Below, one piece after another: positions 17,222 to 26,489 of a stretch of 64,000 bases of DNA. Source of the stretch: Vibrio maritimus (GTDB lineage: Bacteria; Pseudomonadota; Gammaproteobacteria; Enterobacterales; Vibrionaceae). A program made the translations under genes and the position numbers. The notes beneath the pieces are model-generated. The model searched no databases and was not told the DNA's origin. It saw only the letters and a program-made list of their open reading frames with translations. Positions within the stretch are counted from its first letter, which is position 1. Each line of letters begins with the position of its first letter. Where the stretch lies: assembly GCF_021441885.1 (NCBI RefSeq), contig NZ_CP090439.1:1116001-1180000 (forward strand). The letters are read 5' to 3'.

Positions 17222-19582
17222 ATGGCGATTCAAAGATTAGAAGCCAATAAGCTATACCACGCCGCAGAACTAAAAAAGCTGCCTTGTAAATCGACCAAAG
17301 AGCTAGACCCAATTGATGAGATCGTCGGACAAGAACGAGCTCAGAAAGCCGTCGAGTTTGCTATGTCCATCAAGGAAAAGGGTTATAACATCTACGCAAT
17401 TGGTCAAAACGGTCTCGGTAAACGGACCATGATCTTGCGTTATCTCAGCCGTCATCCACACGATAGTGAAGCACTTTTCGACTGGTGTTACGTGGCTAAT
17501 TTTGCAGATACACGAACACCGCAAGTGCTTAAACTTCCGTGTGGAATGGGCGAGAAGCTGAAAAAGGATGTTGAAAAACTTATCTCAAAACTCGTTAAAG
17601 CCATACCTATGGCGTTTGATAATGAACTCTATTTTGGTCGTGCTGATAAGCTTAAAAACGATCTGGCACGCAAGCAGCAAGTTGAGCTTCAAAAACTCAG
17701 CGAAGAAGCCAAAGAAAAAGGCATTAGCCTCACTATTACCTCTCAAGGTGATTATCAGTTTGTTGCGTTAAATGGCGAAGATCTCCACACAGATGAAACC
17801 TTTGCAGAGCTGTCTGAAGAAGAACAAGAACGTTTCGGCCTTACTATCGATGAGCTAGAAGTCAGCCTGCGCGGTATGGCTCGCGAGCTGACAGATTGGG
17901 AGGAAACCTTTACAGATAACATTCAGAAGCTTAACGAGGAAGTGACGTTAGGCGTCATTAGCCATCTGATCAAGAAACTTAAAAAAGAGTACAACGGCTA
18001 CACTGAAATCAAGAAATATCTGAGCGCACTGCAAAAAGACATCTGTGAAAATGTCGATATCTTCCTTGAAGAAGGTAATGAGCAGGGTGAGATTGCTACG
18101 GCATCGTTGGATAAAAAATTTCCAAGACGCTACAAAGTAAACTTGATTGTGAAGCAGTCGTGTTCTGATTTCCCGATCATCGTTGAAGAGAACCCCAATT
18201 ATCATTCGCTGTTTGGTTCTATCGAAACAGCGACTTACAAGGGAACGGTATTTACCGATTTCTCATTGATCCGTGCAGGCAGTTTGCACCGTGCTAACGG
18301 TGGTGTTCTGTTAATGGATGCGATAAAAGTTCTAGAGCAGCCTTATGTGTGGGACGGACTTAAGCGTGCGCTTCGTGCTCGTCAGTTGAGCTTCACTTCA
18401 CTTGAGAAGGAACTGACGCTGTCAGGTACTGTGTCACTTGACCCACAACCGATTCCTTTGGATGTGAAGATCATTCTCTTTGGTGACTATAGAACCTATC
18501 AATTACTGCAACATTATGACCCGGAGTTTGGCGAGTTATTTAAAGTCACCGCAGATTTTGAAGATGAGATGCCTCGTACAGCAGAATCTGAACTCCATTA
18601 TGCTCGGTTCATTTCTAGTATTGTTCATGACAACAATATGCTGCATTGCGACCGAAAAGCGATCGCCAGGATAATCGAACATAGCTCGCGATTATCGGGT
18701 GATCAGAGTAAGCTTTCTCTACATTCTGCTCACATCGCTAACCTGTTACGTGAGTCCAACTATGTCGCTCGTAATGCGAAATCGAACTTGATTCGTTTGG
18801 GGCATGTCGATCAGGCGTTGGAATACCAACAGATGCGTGTTAATCGCCTTCAAGACAGCGTGATGGAAGGGTTCGTTAATGGTACAACGCTTATTCGTAC
18901 CGAAGGCTCTGCGATTGGACAAGTGAACGCATTGTCTGTGCTGACGACAAGCGATCATATGTTTGGTGCCCCTAACCGCATTACCGCGACGACGTCTTAT
19001 GGTGATGGTGAGGTCATCGATATCGAGCGTAGTGTTGACCTTGGTGGCAGCATTCACTCCAAGGGTGTGATGATCTTAAGTGCATACCTCTCTTCAGTAT
19101 TCGGTAAAACAGCAAAAGTGCCTCTGACGACTACCATTACCTTTGAGCAGTCTTACGGTGGGGTTGATGGTGATAGCGCTAGTATGGCTGAGTTCTGTGC
19201 TGTTGTGTCGGCATTTTCGGGTCAGCCAAATCGACAAGATATCGCGATAACTGGCTCAATGAACCAGTTTGGCGAGTCACAACCGATTGGCGGTGTGAAC
19301 GAAAAAATTGAAGGCTTCTTTGATGTTTGCGCCATCAAGGGACGCAATTCAGAGCAGGGGGTAATTATTCCTCGTTCCAATGCTCATAACTTAATGTTGC
19401 GCGCTGATATCGTGAAAGCGGTCGAGAAAGGTGACTTCCATATCTGGGCGATAGACCATGTTACCGAGGCAATTGAGTTGTTTACGGGTAAAGAAGCAGG
19501 TACAGCGACGCTGGAGGGCAGTTATCCAATTGATACCATTTTTGGTATTGCGCAAGCTAGGTTGAATGCATTGCGTAAGTAG
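17222..19582 (+). CDS. LonB-like ATP-dependent protease (AAA+ plus Lon catalytic domain)
   Basis: A 786-residue Lon-family protein of the group with an N-terminal insertion (YcbZ/LonH-like). The ATPase Walker A reads GQNGLGKRT near residue 60, with Arg in place of the usual Thr/Ser after Lys; this degenerate form is common in the group. Walker B-like GGVLLMDAIKVL is at about 360. The catalytic Ser lies in DGDSASMAEFCAV and the catalytic Lys in GVNEKIEGFF, so the protease dyad is complete. It has a coiled segment before the AAA core. ATG 17222 has AGGAGCTGGT at ideal spacing. Confidence 0.9.
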   Translation: MAIQRLEANKLYHAAELKKLPCKSTKELDPIDEIVGQERAQKAVEFAMSIKEKGYNIYAIGQNGLGKRTMILRYLSRHPHDSEALFDWCYVANFADTRTPQVLKLPCGMGEKLKKDVEKLISKLVKAIPMAFDNELYFGRADKLKNDLARKQQVELQKLSEEAKEKGISLTITSQGDYQFVALNGEDLHTDETFAELSEEEQERFGLTIDELEVSLRGMARELTDWEETFTDNIQKLNEEVTLGVISHLIKKLKKEYNGYTEIKKYLSALQKDICENVDIFLEEGNEQGEIATASLDKKFPRRYKVNLIVKQSCSDFPIIVEENPNYHSLFGSIETATYKGTVFTDFSLIRAGSLHRANGGVLLMDAIKVLEQPYVWDGLKRALRARQLSFTSLEKELTLSGTVSLDPQPIPLDVKIILFGDYRTYQLLQHYDPEFGELFKVTADFEDEMPRTAESELHYARFISSIVHDNNMLHCDRKAIARIIEHSSRLSGDQSKLSLHSAHIANLLRESNYVARNAKSNLIRLGHVDQALEYQQMRVNRLQDSVMEGFVNGTTLIRTEGSAIGQVNALSVLTTSDHMFGAPNRITATTSYGDGEVIDIERSVDLGGSIHSKGVMILSAYLSSVFGKTAKVPLTTTITFEQSYGGVDGDSASMAEFCAVVSAFSGQPNRQDIAITGSMNQFGESQPIGGVNEKIEGFFDVCAIKGRNSEQGVIIPRSNAHNLMLRADIVKAVEKGDFHIWAIDHVTEAIELFTGKEAGTATLEGSYPIDTIFGIAQARLNALRK

Positions 19583-19614
19583 TGATATTTGACTCACCGA
19601 CTGTGACACTAAAA

Positions 19615-19636
19615 AAGCCAAGCGATCGCTTGGCTT
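19615..19636. terminator. Bidirectional terminator between Lon-like and PilZ genes
   Basis: The sequence AAGCCAAGCGATCGCTTGGCTT is a perfect 11-bp palindromic stem with essentially no loop. It has A and T runs on both sides and serves both convergent genes. Confidence 0.85.
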
Positions 19637-19639
19637 TCT

Positions 19640-20362
19640 TTATGCGCGCAGTTTTAGTTTGGTGCCGTCAAACTTAAGGTGTGAGAGCAACTCTTTTGCG
19701 TTGTCTTCTCCTGCTTCATCGAACTTGATACCGTAAGCAGTGTAATGGCTGGACTTTTGTTGGTTGCAAATCAAACCAGATAGCGGAGGAAAATAACGCC
19801 CTTTCTGAGCACCCGCAGCCACCATCAAAGAGACTTCTTGTCCTACAACCAAACTCTTACCAAGTGCAGGGAGGATAAAGCGACAGCCGCTCTTTGACAT
19901 GTCTCTCAACTCACATCGCGTCTGACGTTCGCCAGATTTTAGCACGGCATCGAGGTTTACCTCATATCTTGGCTCTTTTCTGAGGTTGGTGACCTGCATC
20001 GATTGGGGGATCGAAAGGACCAAAATCGGCAGAGGCTCTTCAACAATGTTTAGTAGCTGCGCGCGATATTGAACCACGCCGCCTTCCCCTCGTTGTGAAA
20101 TCGCTCTTACGATCAGCCAAAAGCCCTCTTGGAAGAAATACTTAAGGTCGCTTTCATCGATCTTGGGAATTTCTAATAGAATTCGATGATCAGAGTGCGC
20201 GCCGATAAACTTGGTAGCACAGCGAAATGACGTCCCGACGGGCGTGTTCACTGTGAGCGTAACATCACCGCCATGCTCAATCATCGCAAGGGCATCGGTG
20301 CTGTTTAGTGTTTGGGTCGTCCGTTGTGGTGGATTAGATTTTTGTTGATTTTGTTGCGTCAC
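19640..20362 (-). CDS. PilZ c-di-GMP-binding protein with YcgR-like N-terminal domain
   Basis: A 240-residue c-di-GMP effector. Residues about 25-115 resemble the YcgR N-terminal flagellar-brake domain. The PilZ domain follows, with RKEPRYEV (the RxxxR motif) at about 131-138 and DMSKSGCRF (the D/NxSxxG motif) at about 158-166. Both halves of the nucleotide-binding signature are intact. Such proteins in Vibrio adjust motility or secretion according to c-di-GMP. No flagellar genes are near. The start is ATG 20362; upstream is a 376-bp gap. Confidence 0.88.
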   Translation of the reverse strand: MTQQNQQKSNPPQRTTQTLNSTDALAMIEHGGDVTLTVNTPVGTSFRCATKFIGAHSDHRILLEIPKIDESDLKYFFQEGFWLIVRAISQRGEGGVVQYRAQLLNIVEEPLPILVLSIPQSMQVTNLRKEPRYEVNLDAVLKSGERQTRCELRDMSKSGCRFILPALGKSLVVGQEVSLMVAAGAQKGRYFPPLSGLICNQQKSSHYTAYGIKFDEAGEDNAKELLSHLKFDGTKLKLRA

Positions 20363-20738
20363 TGCTTGATGGTTCCTGACGTTTTCTGTCCTACACTCAA
20401 GGCCTTAAGCCGAACATTTTATATGAAATTCCTTGAGTCACACTTATTATATTTTTGAACGGTGTTCACAAAATTCTAGGGTTTCGATAGTCAAAGTGCA
20501 ATCAAAAACAGGGTATCAAGAGTCAAAATATTGACTTAGATGTCAATATTGAGTGCAACCGCACAACTTCCGTTTTTCTCTTTGAGCTCAATTTATCTCA
20601 GCTGCCGAGCATTGTTTTTCTCCATAAATATCTGTTTTACCGCTCATTGTCATTTCTTTGTGTATTTTAATTATTCATCATTGTTGATTATATTTGAGCT
20701 TGGTTATATTATAGCCAGAATCAAAGGTGAGGTTTAAT
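20363..20738. promoter_or_regulatory. AT-rich intergenic region with a 9-bp inverted repeat
   Basis: This gap separates the PilZ gene from the divergent unknown gene at 20739. It holds an inverted repeat AATATTGAC TTAGAT GTCAATATT at 20527-20550, a candidate operator. A 65-codon frame from 20540 ends 1 bp before the next start, but its composition is low-complexity and hydrophobic and I do not call it. Confidence 0.55.
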
Positions 20739-21389
20739 ATGAATGAAAGTGTCAAAAATGAGTTAGGTAGATTGTTGGTGAATCAAGAAGCGTTGTTGGA
20801 GGTGCTTTCTAAGAGCCACTCTTCGCTCACTGACTACCCAGAGCTTCAAGACTATTTGGCGCGTAAGAACCCTAATGTTACTAAGTACAATCGAGCGTTG
20901 CGCGAAGGACAGTTCACCAGACAAGAGTTTCTTGATGAGATAGGAGAGCGCCTAAACTGGCTAGCTTATGAACTCCAGCCACAGATCGACATGGACTTTT
21001 TGGTTGAAAGAGTCGCAACGCTTGTTGGCCATGATATTGAGAAAATCAAATCGCTAACCATCGAAGAAATAGGTGCAGATCTGCTCTCGAAACTGATCAA
21101 CTTGTATGGCACCGCTATTTATTCTACTCAACAAACGAAGCCTAGTTACCCTTTCTTGGCAACCAAAGGGCAGGTGGATCATGAGTTCTGGAAGCAATCT
21201 CATATAGCTTATGACGCGTGGGTAGAGGGTTACCAAAGTCACTATAAGTTGACTAACTACTGCCAAGACAAGTTAGACTGCAAAGCCCCCCAAAGTTCGG
21301 TGCGCTTTTTCCGTCAGTTTGGTGACCCAAGAGATATTCCTGAATGGCGTGAGTATGCGGGGTATAGCTTGAACAGTGTGGTTGACTAA
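20739..21389 (+). CDS. Unknown protein, 216 residues
   Basis: I do not recognise this protein. It is soluble and helical, with acidic and aromatic residues. No signal peptide, membrane segment or cofactor motif is visible. The C-terminal part has several Cys (YCQDKLDCKAP) and an aromatic SVRFFRQFGDPRDIPEWREY stretch. The frame can open at GTG 20727, but ATG 20739 sits well behind AGGTGAGG and is preferred. A strong terminator follows the stop. Codon use matches neighbours, so recent transfer is not suggested. It is a single transcription unit. Confidence 0.75.
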   Translation: MNESVKNELGRLLVNQEALLEVLSKSHSSLTDYPELQDYLARKNPNVTKYNRALREGQFTRQEFLDEIGERLNWLAYELQPQIDMDFLVERVATLVGHDIEKIKSLTIEEIGADLLSKLINLYGTAIYSTQQTKPSYPFLATKGQVDHEFWKQSHIAYDAWVEGYQSHYKLTNYCQDKLDCKAPQSSVRFFRQFGDPRDIPEWREYAGYSLNSVVD

Positions 21390-21393
21390 ACTA

Positions 21394-21432
21394 AAAAAGA
21401 CAGTGGCTTTCGAATAAGGCCACTGTCTTTTG
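21394..21432. terminator. Bidirectional terminator
   Basis: AAAAGACAGTGGC and GCCACTGTCTTTT form a 13-bp stem around a loop of about 12 bases. It lies between the unknown gene and the opposing isomerase gene, and both strands have T runs. Confidence 0.82.
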
Positions 21433-21458
21433 CTAATCTAAGTTCAAAGTATCAGCCT

Positions 21459-23216
21459 TTAAACTCGAACGTAGGCTTTTAGAGTGGCAATTTCTTTACC
21501 CTCGCTCTCACCAAACGGCGTAATCGTATACTCACCAACATTTGCCGGTACGACAAATGTTTCCGCGTAGTGAACCACATAAGGTTCAAAAGCGCCTGTC
21601 GGACTTTCAACAATAGCTTCACGTCCTTCGATAAGGTTGAGTACGTTGACATGTCCCTCAGTGTTGTGTGTGACCGACTTTGTGAACCAGTGGCGACGGG
21701 TTTCAATAAACTCTCTCTCATGAAGCCCAGTGCTTTCTTCACGCCAGCCATCGCCTTCACCGATTGGTTTCACAGCATTGATAAGGTTTTCCTTTACCCA
21801 ATCAGTATCACGTTCCCATTGAATCACTTGCTCACCATGTGCTAAGTGTACTGGGCGAGGCTGTCCATCTAAGCCTACACGATCCCAATCCCAGAGTTTG
21901 AAGGTAAAGATGTAAGGCGTCGCGCTCACTTCTAATACCATGGCGTTACTGCCTGAGCAGTGAATAGTACCTGCTGGGATCAAGAAATGGTCGTGCTTTT
22001 TAGCAGGGAATTTGTTGATGAATTGTTTATCGTCAAATGACTTTTCGCCACGTTGAGCCGCTGCCAAATCATCAAGCATCGCTTTTTTATCTACACCGTT
22101 TTTTACGCCTAGGTAAACACTGGCATCATCACCCGCATCGAGCATGTAGTAACTCTCATCCTGCGTGTAATGCATACCAAATTCATTCTGGATGTATTCA
22201 GTGAGAGGGTGGACTTGAAGACTGAGGTGTTGGCCTTCCATCGTATCTAGGAAGTCAAAACGGATTGGGAATTCGGCCCCAAAGCGCGCGTGAACTTGTT
22301 CGCCAAGCAGACTTTTCGGTTGAAGTAGGACGAGATCTTGAGAAGGAATTTCAACCACAACATCATCAACTTTTAAGCGCAGGCTGTTTTCTTCTGGCAC
22401 ACAGTCGAAACACCATGCGTAGTTCTCTTTGCTTGGGTCTAGATCGCACACCTCCTTCATCCACTGGCCGCCCCAAACGCCTGGGTCAAAAAACGGCACT
22501 AGGCGGAATGGCTGCTCGGTCGCTTGCTTAAGAGCCGCTCGGAAGGCATCACCAGAAATCAGTTTTGCCGTGGATTGATCATTGGTATCCAGAACGAAAT
22601 CGACACTCTTCAGCAGGGGCGTTTTGTGTTTGTCGAATACTCGCCATTCAATGAAGAAAGCGCGCTTGTATCGACGAAGAATATCTTCATCGGCGTTTTC
22701 TACTCCCCAGTTACCTAAACCGCTGTGGCGGTAACGCTGTTGGATCTCCCAGCGAGCCATATCTGCGTATACCGATGTGGTGCCTTTGTGTACCAGTGAC
22801 GCACCGCTACCGAAGACCACAACAGGTTGATTAGATTGCTCTACCGTTGCACGCAGCTCTGCAAGTTTGTCCTTGTCGAAAAACTCTTCGAGTTTATGAG
22901 GTGCAATGAAGCCAAAAACGCGATCGTCGGTGACGTGACGCTCAATCATGTCGAATACGACGTCTTCTGGGTACTTGGCCGTTTCAGCGTTGACGAGCAG
23001 GGCATTTGGAAACTGCTGCTTGAGCTCTGATTCCAGTTCCGCGATGTTGACACCAGGATAGCAGTCGATGGTCAGAACCGATTTTTGTTTGTTGTCGAAC
23101 TTGGTGCTGATGGCATCCCAGATTGCCCCCCAGCCTTGCCAAGCATGTCCATTAAAGCCATTGACGTTGATGTGAGGGAACTTGTCATAATTAGGTTTTG
23201 TTTGTAGGTATTTCAT
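21459..23216 (-). CDS. Class I mannose-6-phosphate isomerase with N-terminal kinase-fold-like extension
   Basis: A 585-residue protein of the class I phosphomannose isomerase family, much longer than ManA (about 390). The C-terminal two-thirds carry the cupin zinc site: LSLQVHP (about 360), TQDESYYML and LIPAGTIHCSG. Residues 1-200 form an extra alpha/beta domain (LTIDCYPGVN, ADMARWEIQQRYR) resembling nucleoside-kinase folds but without a Walker A. It converts mannose-6-phosphate to fructose-6-phosphate, which fits the adjacent mannoside PTS locus. It is transcribed away from the LacI gene, from a promoter containing candidate LacI operators (23283-23378). Confidence 0.88.
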   Translation of the reverse strand: MKYLQTKPNYDKFPHINVNGFNGHAWQGWGAIWDAISTKFDNKQKSVLTIDCYPGVNIAELESELKQQFPNALLVNAETAKYPEDVVFDMIERHVTDDRVFGFIAPHKLEEFFDKDKLAELRATVEQSNQPVVVFGSGASLVHKGTTSVYADMARWEIQQRYRHSGLGNWGVENADEDILRRYKRAFFIEWRVFDKHKTPLLKSVDFVLDTNDQSTAKLISGDAFRAALKQATEQPFRLVPFFDPGVWGGQWMKEVCDLDPSKENYAWCFDCVPEENSLRLKVDDVVVEIPSQDLVLLQPKSLLGEQVHARFGAEFPIRFDFLDTMEGQHLSLQVHPLTEYIQNEFGMHYTQDESYYMLDAGDDASVYLGVKNGVDKKAMLDDLAAAQRGEKSFDDKQFINKFPAKKHDHFLIPAGTIHCSGSNAMVLEVSATPYIFTFKLWDWDRVGLDGQPRPVHLAHGEQVIQWERDTDWVKENLINAVKPIGEGDGWREESTGLHEREFIETRRHWFTKSVTHNTEGHVNVLNLIEGREAIVESPTGAFEPYVVHYAETFVVPANVGEYTITPFGESEGKEIATLKAYVRV

Positions 23217-23393
23217 ATTTTGTTCACTGAGATTGGTTTGTTATGGGCTTAAATTAACGACCTCAAAATAAATCTACTAATTGGTTTATCCGTTTTACCT
23301 CACAGGTTTTTAGTTTTATGTACCAAACCTAATTATTATCTGGTTTGTTTACCTGATTTGTGGGTTTATCGTTAAACCTAAATTGGGTGTAAT
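23217..23393 (-). promoter_or_regulatory. Isomerase promoter with candidate LacI operators
   Basis: Near-palindromes built on GGTTTA and TAAACC occur here: GGTTTATCGTTAAACC at 23363-23378, the weaker GGTTTATCCGTTTTACC at 23283-23299, and an AGGTTT...AAACCT pair at 23304-23330. The same element is found upstream of the PTS gene at 24536-24552. This fits control by the LacI-family protein encoded next door. Confidence 0.7.
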
Positions 23394-24425
23394 TTATATC
23401 ATCTTCAATATTTTCTTTTCCTCTCCGCAAGACTCTCTAATAGTCAGTTTTGGTGACAAAATGATCTGTTTGGGTGGTTCGTCACTGCCTTCTATTCGGT
23501 GAAGTAATGTTTTAGCGGCGACATGACCCAGCTCTTGGGCGCACGCTGATACTGTAGTCAGTGGGGGGATGGTCTCTGCTGATTCAGGTAAGTCATCAAA
23601 GCCGACGATGGCGATATCAGTCCCGACCTTCAACCCTTTGTCTTGGCAAGCTCGTATCGCGCCGTAGGCCATGGTGTCGGTGTAACACACTAACGCGCTC
23701 AACTGAGGGTGTTCACGGAGAAGTTCCATAGTAAGAGAGTAGCCTTCTCGCCTTGAATTTTTATAGCCCTTGGCAATGTAGTCGTAGTTGGGTTGCACTC
23801 CTCGCTCCATTAGCTTACCGATGTAGCCTCCGACGCGATGAGACGCTGTTTTTGATGTGGCCAGATTGCCGACAAAGCCAATCTTGGTATGGCCAAGGTC
23901 GAGCAGGTACTCAGTGGCAATCTGTGCGGCTTTAAAGTTGTCGATGCCCACAAAGTCATAGTCATCAAGGTCTGGTGAGCGCACAGCGAACACCACGGGA
24001 ATGTTTCTGCGCCTCAGTGCGTGAAGGTAGTCAGTATCTAACCCCTTTGCCGGACAGATAATGAGACCCGCTGTATTTTGGCTCATTAATGATTCAATGA
24101 ACCTTTGCTGTTTGTCGGCGTTCGCTTCGCAGTTGGCAAGAAACAGCAGGTAGCCACTCTCATCAAACTTATGACTGATCCCCGCGGTCAATTGGTTGTA
24201 TATGGGGTTGGTGATGTCATGCAAGATCAACCCCACAGAATTGCTTTTTTTACTGCTTAAGTTGGCGGCAGATTGATTGTAGACATACCCGACCTCTTCT
24301 ATAGCTGCAAAGATGCGCTCTCTCGTTTGTTCAGATATGCGTCCCTTTCCCCTTAACGTGAGGGAGACAGTCGTTGCACTTACACCGCAGCGATTAGCAA
24401 CGTCATGAATAGTTGGTTTAGCCAT
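23394..24425 (-). CDS. LacI-family transcriptional repressor of the mannoside locus
   Basis: A 343-residue LacI/GalR-type regulator. The DNA-binding domain reads TIHDVANRCGVSATTVSLTLRGKGRISEQTRERI, followed by the hinge helix AANLSSKKSNSVGLI. The periplasmic-binding-like effector domain contains GFVGNLATSKTASHRVGGY and IVGFDDLPESAETIPPLTTV. It lies between the isomerase and PTS genes, divergent from the latter. Matching near-palindromes are seen in both flanking promoters. It likely senses a phosphorylated or free mannoside; that is inference. The start is ATG 24425. Confidence 0.92.
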   Translation of the reverse strand: MAKPTIHDVANRCGVSATTVSLTLRGKGRISEQTRERIFAAIEEVGYVYNQSAANLSSKKSNSVGLILHDITNPIYNQLTAGISHKFDESGYLLFLANCEANADKQQRFIESLMSQNTAGLIICPAKGLDTDYLHALRRRNIPVVFAVRSPDLDDYDFVGIDNFKAAQIATEYLLDLGHTKIGFVGNLATSKTASHRVGGYIGKLMERGVQPNYDYIAKGYKNSRREGYSLTMELLREHPQLSALVCYTDTMAYGAIRACQDKGLKVGTDIAIVGFDDLPESAETIPPLTTVSACAQELGHVAAKTLLHRIEGSDEPPKQIILSPKLTIRESCGEEKKILKMI

Positions 24426-24668
24426 GATTTATCCTCGGTTTATCGGTAAATCATTAAAACGGCTAATTCTCCTTAATTCTAGTGAGGAGTATCACAGAAA
24501 TCGTTGGTTTGACGCCGTGTTGATAAATTTTGAGTGGTTTAACGGATAAACCTATTACTAAAAAATTTATCTCTTGGGGTAATTTAAAAAGCGTCAAACG
24601 ACAGCACGAAAAACAGAATTCTGTACCTACATACAAATAAACAAAATAACGATTAACGTGGTAAGCAA
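24426..24668 (+). promoter_or_regulatory. Divergent LacI-PTS control region
   Basis: Two operator-like near-palindromes are present: GGTTTATCGGTAAATC at 24437-24452, just above the LacI start, and GGTTTAACGGATAAACC at 24536-24552. The second is the reverse complement, bar one central base, of the element at 23363-23378. The remaining sequence is AT-rich promoter. Confidence 0.72.
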
Positions 24669-26405
24669 ATGAAAATTAGCAACCTTGACTCCATACAAAA
24701 GTTCGCGAAGGCCATGCTCTTCGCCGTAACCTTTGTATTGCCGTTCGCTGCCATCATGATTTCACTCGGGTCGATTATGATGAGCCCGGTGTTACTTGGT
24801 GGTATCCCTTTTGTTGGTGATGGTTTTGCCTTCTTTGGTAAATACCTCAATGTTGGCGGCTGGGTGATTTTGTCCAACCTTCCAATATTCTTTGCTCTGT
24901 GTGTTGCCTCTTCCCTGACAGGTAACAAGCAAGCGGGGCCCGTGATTATCGCCGGTTTGTTCTTCTTGATGCTGCATAAGCTCTGTGGAGAATTGAGCGT
25001 TTGGTATTTCGGCACCTTTAAAGGCATCGATACCATCAACAACGCGATGGATCTCGTCAGCGTGACTGCCAACCCAGACTATGCGGATATCTTCCAAGTG
25101 GTGCTTGGCATGCCGACCTTCCGTGTTGGTATCGTGGGCGCAATTGTCGTCGGTATCCTCTCTGCTCAAATTTGGGAGAAATACAAAACCTTCGATAAAC
25201 TGCCGATGGCACTCGACTTCTTTAACGGTCAACGCTTCTGCGTCATCGTGACCTTCTTCTATGCCTTCGCGTTTGCCCTAGTTCTACTCGTGGTATGGCC
25301 GCTTGTTGGTGTGGGTCTCGACAACTTCAGTGTCTGGGCGGCGAACAATGGTGATTATGTCGCACCATTCTTCAAAACACTGCTTGAGGTAATTCTTCGT
25401 CCAATTGGTATGCACCATGTGACCAACTCAGTGTGGGAATACACGCCAGTGGGTGGCGAGTTCTACTCAGAGCTCAAAGACATGTCGGTAATCGGTCTGC
25501 ACCAAATGTGTCCGGCTCGTATGGATGAAATCATTCAGTACGTGAACATTGGTGACATGGCAAACGCGAACGCACTAATGGAACAGCCTCAAATGTGTAA
25601 GGTTATGTTCGCCGCTGACTTCCACGGTATCTTCACGCTACCGGGTGCCGCTCTAGGTATGTACCTAGCGATTCCAAAAGAGCGTCGCACAGCAAAAGTT
25701 AAGTCAATCTACCTAAGTACGACTCTGGCGGTAGTGTTTACAGGCTTTTCTGAGCCACTTGAGTTCATGTTCGTGTTCGCATCACCAATTCTATACGGTG
25801 TGAACGTTGTTTATCAGTCAATCATTGCCATGATTCCTGACCTGTATTCAGACATCTTTAACGACCCATCGATCATGACTTGGTACCTACGCGGAATTCC
25901 AAACGTGATTACCACGGGTGTGCTATCGGTCGGTTACATCATGGGGCGCTGGTGGGAGATGATAGTGTGGCTTGTAACAGGTATCGCTTGGTTCGGCATC
26001 TACGCAGGTACATTCAACTACATCATCCGCAAGAAGGACATCATCATCCTAGGCCGCGAGAAAGAAGGTGCAGAGGAAGATGAAAGTGAATCCTTCATTG
26101 GCAAAATGGCAGGTCAAAGCAACACCCGTGTAGAAGGCATCATTGCAGCCTTGGGCGGAGCTGAGAACATCGCGACAGTCGATAACTGTATGACTCGTCT
26201 ACGTCTTTCGGTTCACAACAAAGAGCTGGTCGATATGTCGAAGAAAACATGGCAAAAACTGGGTGCACTGGATGTGGTCGATGCAGGTGGCAACAACATT
26301 CAAGCCATCTACGGAGCCTCGGTGAGTAACGTCAAGATTCAACTAGAAGACTATCTAGAGGAGCTAACAAGGCAGTCAAATCAAGCCAATCCGTTAGCTA
26401 TCTAA
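24669..26405 (+). CDS. PTS permease IIC-IIB, glucose superfamily
   Basis: A 578-residue PTS enzyme II. Residues 1-460 form a IIC membrane domain with about ten segments and the conserved regions FVLPFAAIMISLGSIM, LRPIGMHHVTNSVW and FTGFSEPLEFMFVFA. A linker leads to a IIB domain (about 495-570) with phosphorylation-site Cys in VDNCMTRLRLSV. No IIA domain is present, so a separate IIA-Glc (Crr) is probably used. The gene is followed at 85 bp by a GH38 alpha-mannosidase, hence a mannoside substrate is inferred. E. coli MngA, which pairs with a GH38 enzyme, belongs to a different (fructose) PTS family. Confidence 0.92.
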   Translation: MKISNLDSIQKFAKAMLFAVTFVLPFAAIMISLGSIMMSPVLLGGIPFVGDGFAFFGKYLNVGGWVILSNLPIFFALCVASSLTGNKQAGPVIIAGLFFLMLHKLCGELSVWYFGTFKGIDTINNAMDLVSVTANPDYADIFQVVLGMPTFRVGIVGAIVVGILSAQIWEKYKTFDKLPMALDFFNGQRFCVIVTFFYAFAFALVLLVVWPLVGVGLDNFSVWAANNGDYVAPFFKTLLEVILRPIGMHHVTNSVWEYTPVGGEFYSELKDMSVIGLHQMCPARMDEIIQYVNIGDMANANALMEQPQMCKVMFAADFHGIFTLPGAALGMYLAIPKERRTAKVKSIYLSTTLAVVFTGFSEPLEFMFVFASPILYGVNVVYQSIIAMIPDLYSDIFNDPSIMTWYLRGIPNVITTGVLSVGYIMGRWWEMIVWLVTGIAWFGIYAGTFNYIIRKKDIIILGREKEGAEEDESESFIGKMAGQSNTRVEGIIAALGGAENIATVDNCMTRLRLSVHNKELVDMSKKTWQKLGALDVVDAGGNNIQAIYGASVSNVKIQLEDYLEELTRQSNQANPLAI

Positions 26406-26432
26406 ATCAAATAAACAATAACTTTTTAATTT

Positions 26433-26467
26433 CAGACCCTACTCGCCAGCGAGGTAGGTAGGGTCTC
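26433..26467 (+). other. Intercistronic hairpin between PTS and mannosidase genes
   Basis: AGACCCTAC and GTAGGGTCT form a 9-bp stem with a 16-base loop. Only a weak T-rich stretch follows, so it is more likely an mRNA stabiliser or partial attenuator than a full terminator. Confidence 0.6.
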
Positions 26468-26489
26468 TGTATTTTCGAGTGAGGAAATG

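Noticed and set aside
20540..20737. 65-codon plus-strand frame ending 1 bp before the unknown gene at 20739
   Set aside because: Composition is low-complexity and hydrophobic, no Shine-Dalgarno is present, and it covers the inverted repeat at 20527-20550.
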